DNA from: Gammaproteobacteria bacterium
GTDB lineage: Bacteria; Pseudomonadota; Gammaproteobacteria; Pseudomonadales; Azotimanducaceae
NCBI GenBank assembly: GCA_030425195.1
Contig: JAUIAV010000030.1
Coordinates: 1-39,442 of the forward strand
DNA: 39,442 nt
Direction: 5' to 3'
This document shows, in pieces, positions 1-7,830 of this stretch. The stretch's first letter is position 1. Each line of letters begins with the position of its first letter. The translations under genes and the position numbers were made by a program. Below the pieces are notes generated by a model. That model was not told the DNA's origin. It worked only from the letters and a program-made list of their open reading frames with translations, and made no database searches.

Positions 1-64
1 TGGTGGCACCAACGAGGTTCAGCTCAACATCATCGCCAAGCGGGTGCTGGGCCTGCCCGACTGA
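1..64 (+). CDS. Acyl-CoA dehydrogenase, C-terminal end (partial)
   Basis: Only the last 20 codons and the TGA stop lie in the window. The residues GGTNEVQLNIIAKRVLGLPD match the conserved C-terminal signature of acyl-CoA dehydrogenases (GGT-NE-Q-IIA-R-LGLP), which lies in the FAD-binding helical domain. By family, the enzyme oxidises an acyl-CoA to the 2-enoyl-CoA and passes electrons to ETF. The substrate cannot be judged from this fragment. The gene ends just before a strong hairpin terminator. Confidence 0.85.
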   Translation, partial: GGTNEVQLNIIAKRVLGLPD

Positions 65-83
65 ACGACGTTCATTCCAGCTG

Positions 84-114
84 AAAAAAAACGCCGCATC
101 TGCGGCGTTTTTTT
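84..114. terminator. Bidirectional rho-independent terminator
   Basis: An A-run (84-91) is followed by the arm CGCCGC (92-97), a 4-nt loop, the arm GCGGCG (102-107) and a T-run (108-114). The A- and T-runs make it symmetric. It can therefore end the plus-strand acyl-CoA dehydrogenase transcript (stop at 64) and the minus-strand redoxin/cytochrome gene (stop at 128). It is the clearest intrinsic terminator in the window. Confidence 0.9.
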
Positions 115-127
115 CGACTGCGGGATA

Positions 128-1963
128 TCAGTCCGTGCTGGCCAGATCCTGACCCGTCGCCTCTGAGTCGGGCGCCGCTTCATGCGCCGCAACTTCTTCT
201 TCCGTGGCCATCCGCATCAGCACCGCACCAAACAGCATTTCCTCCCAGGACTGCTCGCCCCAGGTGACCTCGATGGACGGATCCGGGTTGGCGGGGTTCT
301 GAGCGGAATTGTCCCACCAGGTGGTGTGGACGATCTTGGTCCCCGCCGGAATGTACTTCGGTTCCGCCAGCTCGTAGGTGGTCTGCCAGTTGAAATCGTA
401 GTTCGGCACGTGCAGAAGCACCTCTTCCGTCCCGTCCGGATAGACGACGCTGAACTGGCTGGCCTTGCCGCGGAAATGCGCGTGCGGCAGCATGTTGTAG
501 ATGATGGCCGGTTTCGGCATCACCCGCTCCGCCGTCTCCTTGTGATTCTTGGCGTACGGCGGAATCTTGATCCGGCCGTTGGCGAGAATCAGAGAGAACA
601 CCTGGTGCTCGGGCGGCTGATCGTAGACCCAGATGCCGAGCTTGGACTCGTCCACCGTGGCCTTGCCGTTGGTGGTGTAGTGCATCTGAAACTCGATGGT
701 CGCATCCGCCGGCAGGAATACGCCCGTGTCCTCCGGGAAATGCTGACTCACCATGCCGGGCACATAGCCCCGCAGGCCGCCCTGGCCTTCACGCTTCAGC
801 CGGCCCTTGCGCGGGCCTTCCGTTTCCATCTGGCCATAGGTGGTGATCACGTGGTGCAGCACGGCGCGGTCGCCGGGCAGAATCTCCGCCGCTTTCACCC
901 ACACGTCCTCTTCGATGTTGTTCTCCACGAAGTGGTACATGTAGTCCACCACGCCGGTAGCCGGGATTTCGGCCGCCGGAATGTCGATGATGTAGTCGGG
1001 CTCCCCCAGTTCCGGCTCGTGCACGGCCCAGGTGGTCCACTGATGATCCATCTCGGCCAGCGGATCCGGGCCCTCGCCCCGGGGCGCGCCTGCTTCGATC
1101 CAGTGCACAAGCGTCTGCGTCTGCTCGGCGGACAGAGACCTGTCGTTGGAGAAGTGGCCCACGGCAGGGTCCGCGTGCCACGGAGGCATCCGCTGGGTGC
1201 GGACCACTTCGCGGATCATCAGCGAGAAGCCGCGTACCATGTTGTAGTCGGTCATGGCCCAGGGCCCGATGCCGCCTTCCCGGTGACACGCCACGCAGTT
1301 GTCCGCCAGCATGGGGGCGATGTCTTCCGAATAGGAGATGTTCGCGTGCTGGGCCCGGTTCTGTTTCTCCGGGAAGTTGATCAGGCAGCCGAGCGGCTCC
1401 GTGCTGGCCACCTCCACCGCGCTGCCGGCCAGCATGCTGTCGATGGCGTCCTTCAGATAATGCTCGGTCGCCTCCTGCTTCTGGTTCTCATAGGTGAGAC
1501 GGTCGTCCATCGCACCCGCATAGGTGACGGACCAGGTCTTCGGATCGAGCACGAACACCTCACCGGTGCGCACCACGTCCAGAGACTCGCCGATGATCTG
1601 GGTGTCGTCGATCAGCACCGGAATGTCGTAGCCGAATTCATCCGCCTCTGCGCTCACCGTCTGCCGGTTGTCCTGCAGATTGGAGTTGAGCATGAAGAAC
1701 TGCACGCCCTGATCGGCATACAGGTCCCGCAGCTCCTTGAAGCGCGGCATGGCGTTGCGGACGATGGGGCAGCCATTACCCTGCACCATGACCACCACGG
1801 CCTTCATGTCGTCGTAGTAGTAAAGCTCGTGGCTGTCGCCACGATTGTCCATCAGCCGGAAATTCTCCACTCGGTCCTGAGGCGCAATGGCCAGGGCTGC
1901 GGACGACGCGACAGACAACAGAAATGCGATTGCGGACGCAATCAGGAAACTCGTACGGTTCAT
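128..1963 (-). CDS. Exported redoxin / cytochrome c / copper monooxygenase-like fusion protein
   Basis: A 611-residue exported protein. The start is the ATG at 1963, preceded by GGGAGAGGG and followed by a signal peptide (about residues 1-26). Residues 27-180 form a thioredoxin/AhpC-like fold with one cysteine, C65 (GCPIVR), and no CxxC. Residues 205-300 hold a class I cytochrome c motif, C223-VA-C226-H227, with M259 as likely sixth ligand. Residues 320-590 resemble the catalytic core of type II copper, ascorbate-dependent monooxygenases: HH at 370-371, MHY at 427-429, HxH at 494-496 and a late Met (M576). It should act in the periplasm in electron transfer or copper/O2 chemistry; the substrate is unknown. 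An AT-rich stretch at 2041-2053 upstream could hold the promoter. Domain assignment is by motif only. Confidence 0.8.
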   Translation of the reverse strand: MNRTSFLIASAIAFLLSVASSAALAIAPQDRVENFRLMDNRGDSHELYYYDDMKAVVVMVQGNGCPIVRNAMPRFKELRDLYADQGVQFFMLNSNLQDNRQTVSAEADEFGYDIPVLIDDTQIIGESLDVVRTGEVFVLDPKTWSVTYAGAMDDRLTYENQKQEATEHYLKDAIDSMLAGSAVEVASTEPLGCLINFPEKQNRAQHANISYSEDIAPMLADNCVACHREGGIGPWAMTDYNMVRGFSLMIREVVRTQRMPPWHADPAVGHFSNDRSLSAEQTQTLVHWIEAGAPRGEGPDPLAEMDHQWTTWAVHEPELGEPDYIIDIPAAEIPATGVVDYMYHFVENNIEEDVWVKAAEILPGDRAVLHHVITTYGQMETEGPRKGRLKREGQGGLRGYVPGMVSQHFPEDTGVFLPADATIEFQMHYTTNGKATVDESKLGIWVYDQPPEHQVFSLILANGRIKIPPYAKNHKETAERVMPKPAIIYNMLPHAHFRGKASQFSVVYPDGTEEVLLHVPNYDFNWQTTYELAEPKYIPAGTKIVHTTWWDNSAQNPANPDPSIEVTWGEQSWEEMLFGAVLMRMATEEEVAAHEAAPDSEATGQDLASTD

Positions 1964-2087
1964 TACCCTCTCCCGGAAGTAGTCGTACTTTGAACCTTGC
2001 GCTACCGGAACCGGCGCGCAGATGTCACCGAAAGTAACACAAAAACAAGTCAATGTAAGCTGTCGGGACGCGATCCGGGCCGTGGTT

Positions 2088-3305
2088 TCAGGCGCCCCCG
2101 ATAGCACCTCGAGCCTGCAGGGCCTCGATCTCGTCATCGCTCAGACCCGCACCGCGCAGCACTTCCCGGGTGTGCTGACCCACTTCCGGGGCCGGTCCGC
2201 GGGGCCGGACGTCCGCGTTGTCGAAGCGCATGGGTGCCCGCACGCTCCGGTAAGCACCGCGCTTCGGGTGCTCGATCTCCGGGAACATGCCGATCGCCTC
2301 CGCCTGCGGGTCGTTCGCCACCTCGTCCAGCGTGAGCACGGGGCCCCAGATGAGTCCGACCTCATCAAAAATCACGCCCCATTCGTCCCGCGACCTCTTT
2401 GCCAGGATCTCGTCGATCTGGTCCACCAGGGTCGACATGTTGTCGTAGCGGGATTTGGCGTCCCTGAAGCGCTCGTCCTGCTGCCAGACCTCCGTGCCCA
2501 GCGCCCGGCAGAGCTTGTCGAAGCTGCCGGGTCCGAGCTGATTCAGCACCACCCACTTGCCGTCACCACAGGGGTAGCGGTTTGCCTCGGGCGTGAGCAT
2601 CTGGTGCCGGGCCCGCCGCCGGACCGGCGCCCGGTCCACGGCCGTGGTGCCGAAGTCGTTGGCCTGAGTCCAGATGGCGGACTCGAACAGGGAGGTCTCC
2701 ACCACCTGCGCTTCGCCGGTTTGTTCCGCCAGGCGCAGAGCCGCCAGGATGCCGCCGAGCAGTGCGAGCCCCGCAGTATGATCTCCCTGAGCCGGCCGGG
2801 CGTTGGGTACTTCGCCATCATCCCCGTCGCGCATGGCGTCATAGATGCCGGAACGGCCGAAGAAGGCCGTCACGTCATATCCGGGCCGCAGCGCATCGGG
2901 GCCGTTGGTGCCGTAGCCGGTGAGCGTGGCATGGACGATCCGGGGATTCACCTTCTTCAGCGTCTCCGGATCCATGCCGAAGCGCGCCTGCCGGTGCGGC
3001 AGCAGATTGCAGAGAAACACCTGGGCCTCACGAACCAGGGTATGAATCAGCTCTGCGCCTTCCGCCGTGTCCAGAGCCACCGCGATGGAGAGCTTGCCCC
3101 GGTTGTCCACGTCGAAGCCGAAGTCGTACCCCTTGAGCGGCCCGTCCACCTTCGCAGGACGGCCGATGCCGCGCATGGGATCGCCACCGAGCGGTTCCAC
3201 CTTGATCACCCGGGCGCCGAGATCCGCTAGGATGGCACCCGTGCTCGGGGCAGCCATGTAGTTGTCGATTTCGACGACGGTGATATCACTGAGCGGTGCG
3301 GACAC
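2088..3305 (-). CDS. CaiB/BaiF family III CoA-transferase
   Basis: A 405-residue protein of normal family length. By family it moves CoA from an acyl-CoA donor to a carboxylic acid, activating or recycling a substrate for beta-oxidation-like steps. The N-terminus carries the usual Rossmann-like opening (VVEIDNYMAAPSTG, then ADLGARVIKVEP). D144 in the GYDVTAFFG segment sits where the aspartate that forms the acyl anhydride is expected. The start is GTG at 3305; no upstream ATG fits, and TTGAGG lies ahead of it. It is transcribed away from the CMD-like gene, with 63 nt between the two starts. Substrate unknown. Confidence 0.9.
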   Translation of the reverse strand: MSAPLSDITVVEIDNYMAAPSTGAILADLGARVIKVEPLGGDPMRGIGRPAKVDGPLKGYDFGFDVDNRGKLSIAVALDTAEGAELIHTLVREAQVFLCNLLPHRQARFGMDPETLKKVNPRIVHATLTGYGTNGPDALRPGYDVTAFFGRSGIYDAMRDGDDGEVPNARPAQGDHTAGLALLGGILAALRLAEQTGEAQVVETSLFESAIWTQANDFGTTAVDRAPVRRRARHQMLTPEANRYPCGDGKWVVLNQLGPGSFDKLCRALGTEVWQQDERFRDAKSRYDNMSTLVDQIDEILAKRSRDEWGVIFDEVGLIWGPVLTLDEVANDPQAEAIGMFPEIEHPKRGAYRSVRAPMRFDNADVRPRGPAPEVGQHTREVLRGAGLSDDEIEALQARGAIGGA

Positions 3306-3368
3306 GTTCTGTAAGCCTCAAGAAAATCGAAGCGCGAGCATAGCAAACCGGTCAGAGGAGACCAGACG

Positions 3369-3932
3369 ATGCCGAGAATTCCAGAGATCGATCCGGACGA
3401 GACCACGGGTTACGTGGCCAGCATGCTCAAGGCCCAGACGGAAACCTTCGGCCGGCCGCTCAACAACCACCTGCTGTACGCCTACCGGCCTGGATTCTTC
3501 AGAGCAGCCCGGGGGATGTGGGCAGCCATGGACGCAGACGGGATTCTGGGCACGGCGCTGGTATCGCTCGTGAACCGGCGGGTGGCGAGCCTGAACGGCT
3601 GCGTGTTCTGACGCGACATCAACGCTGCCGTGGGCAGCGAAGCCGGCCTTTCCCGGGAAAAGATCCTCGGACTGGACGATTACGCCAATGCGGACCCTGT
3701 CGGCGGTGAGCCGCTGTACGACGAGCGGGAGCTTCTGGCGCTGGAGTATGCGGATGCCATGACGCTATCCGAACGGGATGTGGACGACACACTCTTCGCC
3801 CGTCTGGAGCAGCACTTCAGCCACGAGGCCATCGTCGAGCTCACGGCCGTCATCGCCTGGGAGAACGCTTCGAGCAAGTTCAACCGGGCACTCCGGGTGG
3901 AATCTCAGAACCTGTACGACGGCGACCCCTGA
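3369..3932 (+). CDS. CMD/AhpD-like protein, candidate selenoprotein (in-frame TGA as Sec)
   Basis: The reading frame from the ATG at 3369 (GAGGAGA upstream) to the TGA at 3930-3932 would encode 187 residues. It is broken only by a TGA at 3609-3611 (codon 81). Upstream residues (FGRPLNNHLLYAYRP, then VNRRVASLNGC) and downstream residues (RDINAAVGS, then ELTAVIAWENASSKFNRAL) are both typical of carboxymuconolactone decarboxylase/AhpD-fold proteins. In this fold the active site is often CxxC; here it reads C78-V-F-TGA, so the stop replaces the second cysteine. The downstream half keeps frame and family character to its natural end, which argues against simple decay. A SECIS-like hairpin follows. 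By family it would be a small thiol peroxidase or disulfide-redox enzyme. It is a single gene divergent from the CoA-transferase and convergent with an SDR. Alternatives are a recent nonsense mutation, a sequencing error, or stop readthrough (TGAC is a leaky context). Confidence 0.7.
3609..3639 (+). promoter_or_regulatory. Putative bacterial SECIS element (UGA plus hairpin)
   Basis: TGA at 3609-3611 is followed after 11 nt by a perfect 7-bp stem, CGCTGCC (3623-3629) and GGCAGCG (3633-3639), closed by a GTG loop (3630-3632). The loop begins 19 nt after the TGA. From memory this equals the spacing in Escherichia coli fdhF, whose loop also carries the GU recognised by SelB. No bulged U like that of fdhF is evident. 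Function is inferred from geometry. Confidence 0.55.
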
Positions 3933-3961
3933 GCGGAAGACGCCGTCGTGCAGAGGCTGGC

Positions 3962-4777
3962 TCAGGAGCTGGCGACCGAGCCTCCGTCGCAGGTGATGGT
4001 CTCACCCACCGTGAACCCGGATGCCCTGGAGCTCAGAAATATGGCCAGACCGGCAACGTCTTCCGGCGTGCCCACCCGACCCCGGGGATTTCCTCTAGCC
4101 ACCGCGTCCCAGTCCGTGTTGTCCACGTCCCCGCCGCCACCGACGCCCGTGGACAGCATCCAGGTGGGAAAAGGTCCGGGCGCAATGCCGTTGACGATGA
4201 TGTTGCGTTTCACCAGATGGGCGGCGAGCACCCGGGTGAGGTGATGCACGGCCGCCTTGGACGGCCCGTAGGAGAAGTTTTCGAACATGGGCGTCTTGAT
4301 GCCGTCGATGGAGCCTACGTTGATCACCCGGGCCGGCTCTTCCCGCGTACCGGCAGCCTCCAGCAGCGGCAGCAGCCGCTGAGTCAGGAAGAAGACACCT
4401 TTCACGTTGGTGTCCATGACCTTGTCCCAGCCCACTTCGGGGAACTCACCGAGCGGCGCCCCCCAGGACACGCCGGCGTTGTTCACCAGAATGTCGAGGT
4501 GATCCTCCTGCTTCTCGATCTCCGCCACCGCCGCTTCGATACCGTCGATGTCAGCCAGGTTCGCCGGGATCGAGACGCACTCGCCGCCATACTCGGCCTG
4601 CAGCCGTGCGGCGGTGGCGTCGCAGACATCCGCCTTGCGGGAGCTGATGTACACCTTCGCACCGTTGGCGAGAAACCCTGCAGCGATCATCTCGCCGATA
4701 CCGCGGGACCCGCCGGTGACCAGGGCCACCTTGTCCTCGATGGAGAACAGGCGGCTCAGATTCATATCCAGACTCAT
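3962..4777 (-). CDS. SDR family oxidoreductase (RhlG/FabG-like)
   Basis: A 271-residue classical short-chain dehydrogenase/reductase. The NADP(H)-type glycine motif TGGSRGIG lies at 21-28, NNAG at 99-102, and the catalytic residues are S156, Y170 and K174 (YGPSK). The C-terminus (GETITCDGGSVAS) is the usual FabG-like end. It should reduce a 3-oxoacyl or other keto group, or oxidise the alcohol; the overall pattern recalls RhlG-like reductases. It lies 38 nt downstream of the thiolase on the same strand, so the two probably act on one acyl-CoA route. An alternative start is ATG at 4765, giving MNLSRLF. Confidence 0.88.
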   Translation of the reverse strand: MSLDMNLSRLFSIEDKVALVTGGSRGIGEMIAAGFLANGAKVYISSRKADVCDATAARLQAEYGGECVSIPANLADIDGIEAAVAEIEKQEDHLDILVNNAGVSWGAPLGEFPEVGWDKVMDTNVKGVFFLTQRLLPLLEAAGTREEPARVINVGSIDGIKTPMFENFSYGPSKAAVHHLTRVLAAHLVKRNIIVNGIAPGPFPTWMLSTGVGGGGDVDNTDWDAVARGNPRGRVGTPEDVAGLAIFLSSRASGFTVGETITCDGGSVASS

Positions 4778-4815
4778 ATAAAACTCTTAAAGCAATTTAA
4801 AGGTATAAGTAGCGC

Positions 4816-6006
4816 TCAACATGCCTCGAATAGGCCCGCCGCCCCCATGCCTTTACCGATACACATGGAAACGATGCCGAGCTTCCCGTTCCGCCGGTCG
4901 AGCTCACGGAGCAGCAGCCCGGTGAGCCGGGCGCCCGTCATGCCGAACGGATGGCCGATGGCGATGGAGCCGCCGTTGACGTTGTAGCGGTCGTTGTCGA
5001 TGCCGAGCCGATCCCGGCAGTACAGACACTGGGAAGCAAAGGCCTCGTTGAGCTCGATCAGATCGATATCGTCCAGACTCAGTCCGTGCCGCTCGAGCAG
5101 CTTGGGAATGGCAAACACGGGACCGATGCCCATCTCGTCCGGCTCGCAGCCTGCCACGGCGAATCCACGGAAATAGCCCATGGGCTCGAGCCCGAGCTGC
5201 TCCGCCCGACGCTCGCTCATCACCAGCGACATGGACGCCCCGTCCGAGAGCTGCGAAGCATTACCGGCGGTGACGCTGCCGCCGTCCTCGAAGGCGGGCG
5301 GCAGGCTGCTCAGACCTTCGAGCGTGGTGGAGGGCCGGTTGCATTCGTCCCGATCCACCGTGCCTTCGACGATCTCCGTCTCCCCGGTTTCCCTGTTCAC
5401 GACTTTTTGCCAGTTGACCGTCATGGGCACGATCTCTTCGGCAATCTTCCCGGCTTCCACCGCCGCGGCATAGCGCTGCTGGCTCTGCAGGGAGTATTCG
5501 TCCTGGGCTTCACGGGTGACCTGATAGCGGCGGGCCACCACCTCGGCCGTGTTGCCCATGGCCATGTAGATTTCCGGCTTCTCGTCGAGCAGGCGGGGAT
5601 TCTGATCGAACTCCGCCTCACGACCCCGGGACAGGCCGCTGATGGATTCCACACCACCGGCGAGCATGACGTCACCGCAGCCGGAGGCGATCTGGCTCGC
5701 GGCAAAGGCGATGCTGTTGAGGCCCGACGAGCAGGCCCGGCTGATGGTGGTTCCTGCCACGGACACGGGCAGCTTCGAGAGCACCACCGCATCCCGGGCG
5801 ATGTTTGCCGACTGCTCGCCCACCTGCCGGCCGCAGCCGAGGATGACGTCGTCTATCTCGTCCGCGCTCACCCCGGGGGTACGCTCGAGCAGCGCATCGA
5901 TACAGTGCGCCACCAGGTCGTCGGAACGGGTCAGGTTGAATGTCCCGCGATGGGCCTTGGCCAGGCCGGTGCGGATGCTGTCGACGATGACGACGGCTTC
6001 GCTCAT
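4816..6006 (-). CDS. Thiolase (acetyl-CoA C-acyltransferase)
   Basis: A 396-residue thiolase of standard length. The acyl-accepting cysteine is C92 in [12 protein letters not shown], the histidine of the GHPFG motif is H352, and the second active-site cysteine is C382 in SMCIGKGMG. All three catalytic residues are present, so it is a degradative or biosynthetic thiolase rather than an SCP2-type relative. It would cleave 3-ketoacyl-CoA to acetyl-CoA and a shortened acyl-CoA in the cytoplasm, or run in reverse. It sits between a VOC protein and an SDR in a four-gene minus-strand run. The chain-length preference cannot be read from the sequence. Confidence 0.93.
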   Translation of the reverse strand: MSEAVVIVDSIRTGLAKAHRGTFNLTRSDDLVAHCIDALLERTPGVSADEIDDVILGCGRQVGEQSANIARDAVVLSKLPVSVAGTTISRACSSGLNSIAFAASQIASGCGDVMLAGGVESISGLSRGREAEFDQNPRLLDEKPEIYMAMGNTAEVVARRYQVTREAQDEYSLQSQQRYAAAVEAGKIAEEIVPMTVNWQKVVNRETGETEIVEGTVDRDECNRPSTTLEGLSSLPPAFEDGGSVTAGNASQLSDGASMSLVMSERRAEQLGLEPMGYFRGFAVAGCEPDEMGIGPVFAIPKLLERHGLSLDDIDLIELNEAFASQCLYCRDRLGIDNDRYNVNGGSIAIGHPFGMTGARLTGLLLRELDRRNGKLGIVSMCIGKGMGAAGLFEAC

Positions 6007-6091
6007 GGATCTCTCCCCAGGGGTTGGTTCGGTTCTGTGTCCGGCCCGATCCCGGAGCCGCCTGAGCGGCCCCGGTCAGTCCGAGCGACGA

Positions 6092-6466
6092 TCAGCCCGT
6101 CTTCATCTCGTAGAAGCAGAGCTTGTTACCGTCCAGATCGCGGACATAGGCACCATAGAAGATGGGCATCCGTTCACCGGGCTCCCCTTCGTCGCTGGCG
6201 CCGAGCTCCATGGCCTTGGCGTAGAGCTTGTCGACGGTCGCCCGGTCTCCGGCATTGATGGCCACCATGTTGCCGTTCCCGCAGTTCTGCGCTTTTTCGT
6301 CATAGGGAATGCAGACGGCCAGCATGGCGCCGGCACCGCCGGTTCCGTAAAACTTGATCCGGTCCATGCCCATGAGCTGGGAACCGCCGATCTCTCCGAG
6401 CAGTGCGTCGTAGAAAGCACAGGCCTTTTCCATGTCGCTGGTGCCGATGGTTACGTATCCGATCAC
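6092..6466 (-). CDS. VOC (glyoxalase/bleomycin-resistance fold) family protein
   Basis: A 124-residue protein with the single-module VOC pattern: VIGYVTIGTSDMEKACAFYD opens a beta-alpha-beta unit and YVRDLDGNKLCFYE closes it. Such proteins bind metal and act as lyases, isomerases or dioxygenases, or sequester small molecules. The start is GTG at 6466, fixed by a perfect AAGGAGG seven bases upstream; the frame stays open further upstream but lacks such a site. The Shine-Dalgarno sequence touches the stop codon of the DUF418 gene, implying coupled translation. Function unknown; the neighbouring thiolase hints at a CoA-linked pathway. Confidence 0.85.
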   Translation of the reverse strand: MIGYVTIGTSDMEKACAFYDALLGEIGGSQLMGMDRIKFYGTGGAGAMLAVCIPYDEKAQNCGNGNMVAINAGDRATVDKLYAKAMELGASDEGEPGERMPIFYGAYVRDLDGNKLCFYEMKTG

Positions 6467-6473
6467 TTGTCTT

Positions 6474-6480
6474 CCTCCTT
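6474..6480 (-). promoter_or_regulatory. Shine-Dalgarno of the VOC gene, touching the DUF418 stop codon
   Basis: On the minus strand the bases read AAGGAGG, with 7 nt before the GTG at 6466. The last base of the DUF418 TGA (6480) is the first A of this site, so a ribosome ending DUF418 is placed to start the VOC protein. Confidence 0.8.
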
Positions 6481-7766
6481 CAAGGCGTTGGATATCGGTT
6501 GGCCAAGAAACGCTGTCTCGACCCATAAGTCAAGGTACGCCAGAGCCACTCCGCGGGGCCGAAGGCGAAGCGTTCGAACCACCAGGGCGAGAGCCAGAGC
6601 TGCAACCCCCAGATGACGAAAACGATGAGGTAGAGGGCCCAGCGTTCCAGCACCCCCACCAGGGCGAGACCCGCGCCGGTGAAGATGAACAGGCAGATCA
6701 GCGAATGCATCAGATAGTTGCTGAGCGCCATCCGCCCGACCGCGGCCAGGCGGGCACGCAGACCCTGCATCCAGCCGTGCCGGCAGATCAGCATCACGAA
6801 CCCCATCCAGCCGAGCGCCATGCCCAGACGACCGATGTGGTAGGTCCCCTGCGCATAGCTGAAGACAATCAGCAGATCATAGTCCGTCGCCACGGCCCGG
6901 TAGAGTTCCCAGCCGTTAGCCGCGAGTCCCAGCGCAAAGCCGCCGATCGTCAGGCGGAGAAAAAATGCGTTCGACCGATCCCCGGTCAGAAGTCCCATCC
7001 GGTAGAAAGCCATCCCGAGCAGCATCATGGCCAGGGCATCCCAGAGCAGGAAAACGGGGACCGCGAACAACAGCAACTCATTCATGTAGGCCGCGCTGAA
7101 GCGTGCGGCCGTGGGGTACGCGCTCCGACGCTGATCCAGCTCGATACGCTGGGTTTCGTCATCGACCAGAAAGTCCCGGGAAAACTCCTTCCACGACTGT
7201 GCCAGCGCCTGCTTGTCCGGATCTTCCGCCGCCTCAGGCATCAGCTCGATCTCAGCGGCCGCCTGCTGACCGGCGCGCATGATCTCCCCGAGTCCCGCGT
7301 AGGAAAGGGACGTGAGAACGATGACGACACCCGCCAGGAGCAGCAGGGTCCGGGGCCGGCTGTTCCTCAACGGATAGAGCAGCGCACCACAGAGGGCATA
7401 GACGATCAGAATGTCCCCGGTCCACAGAAGCACGTAGGCATCGAACACGCCGAAGACGAGCAGCCAGAAAGTCCGTCGATAATGCAGCCAGCCGCTCTTT
7501 CCCGTGGTGAACATCATCACCCCCGCACCGAAGAGCATGGAGAAGAGCGCCCGCATGGCACCTTCGAAAAAAAGATTCACCCCGCCCCAGATGGCCAGGT
7601 TCAGGCCCGGGTGATCGCCCAGTCCGACCAGAGGATTGAAATAGCCGGCGGAATGCAGCCCGAATCCGAGGATGTTCAGCAGCAGAATGCCCAGCAGCGC
7701 GAATCCCCTCAATACGTCGAGGGACTCGATGCGATCCGTCCCGCCGACGGGAGCCGCTTCACTCAA
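6480..7766 (-). CDS. DUF418 family (YeiB-like) multi-pass membrane protein
   Basis: A 428-residue inner-membrane protein. The N-terminus RIESLDVLRGFALLGILLLN is the hallmark of the DUF418/YeiB family, related to membrane acyltransferase-like proteins. About nine to ten hydrophobic segments follow, and the C-terminal block ends near residue 420 with GPAEWLWRTLTYG, also typical of DUF418. The biochemical role of the family is not established. No ATG fits, so the start is taken as TTG at 7766, with purine-rich AAGGGGATAAGG upstream. It opens a minus-strand run with the VOC, thiolase and SDR genes. It diverges from a heme-motif lipoprotein, sharing a 64-nt promoter region. Confidence 0.88.
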   Translation of the reverse strand: MSEAAPVGGTDRIESLDVLRGFALLGILLLNILGFGLHSAGYFNPLVGLGDHPGLNLAIWGGVNLFFEGAMRALFSMLFGAGVMMFTTGKSGWLHYRRTFWLLVFGVFDAYVLLWTGDILIVYALCGALLYPLRNSRPRTLLLLAGVVIVLTSLSYAGLGEIMRAGQQAAAEIELMPEAAEDPDKQALAQSWKEFSRDFLVDDETQRIELDQRRSAYPTAARFSAAYMNELLLFAVPVFLLWDALAMMLLGMAFYRMGLLTGDRSNAFFLRLTIGGFALGLAANGWELYRAVATDYDLLIVFSYAQGTYHIGRLGMALGWMGFVMLICRHGWMQGLRARLAAVGRMALSNYLMHSLICLFIFTGAGLALVGVLERWALYLIVFVIWGLQLWLSPWWFERFAFGPAEWLWRTLTYGSRQRFLANRYPTP

Positions 7767-7830
7767 TGCCTTATCCCCTTCCCCGAAGTGGCGATAAACT
7801 GACTATGCAGGATGTGCAGGGGAGGATGCC

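Noticed and set aside
182-1993. A 603-codon open frame on the plus strand opposite the redoxin/cytochrome gene
   Set aside because: It is an antisense shadow. GC-rich codon use leaves the opposite frame open, and the translation is rich in His, Arg, Val and Gly with no domain, while the minus-strand protein has clear motifs.
6046-6072. GC-rich hairpin (GCCGC-CTGA-GCGGC) between the VOC and thiolase genes
   Set aside because: There is no T-run on either strand, so an intrinsic terminator is not supported; the four genes still read as one run.
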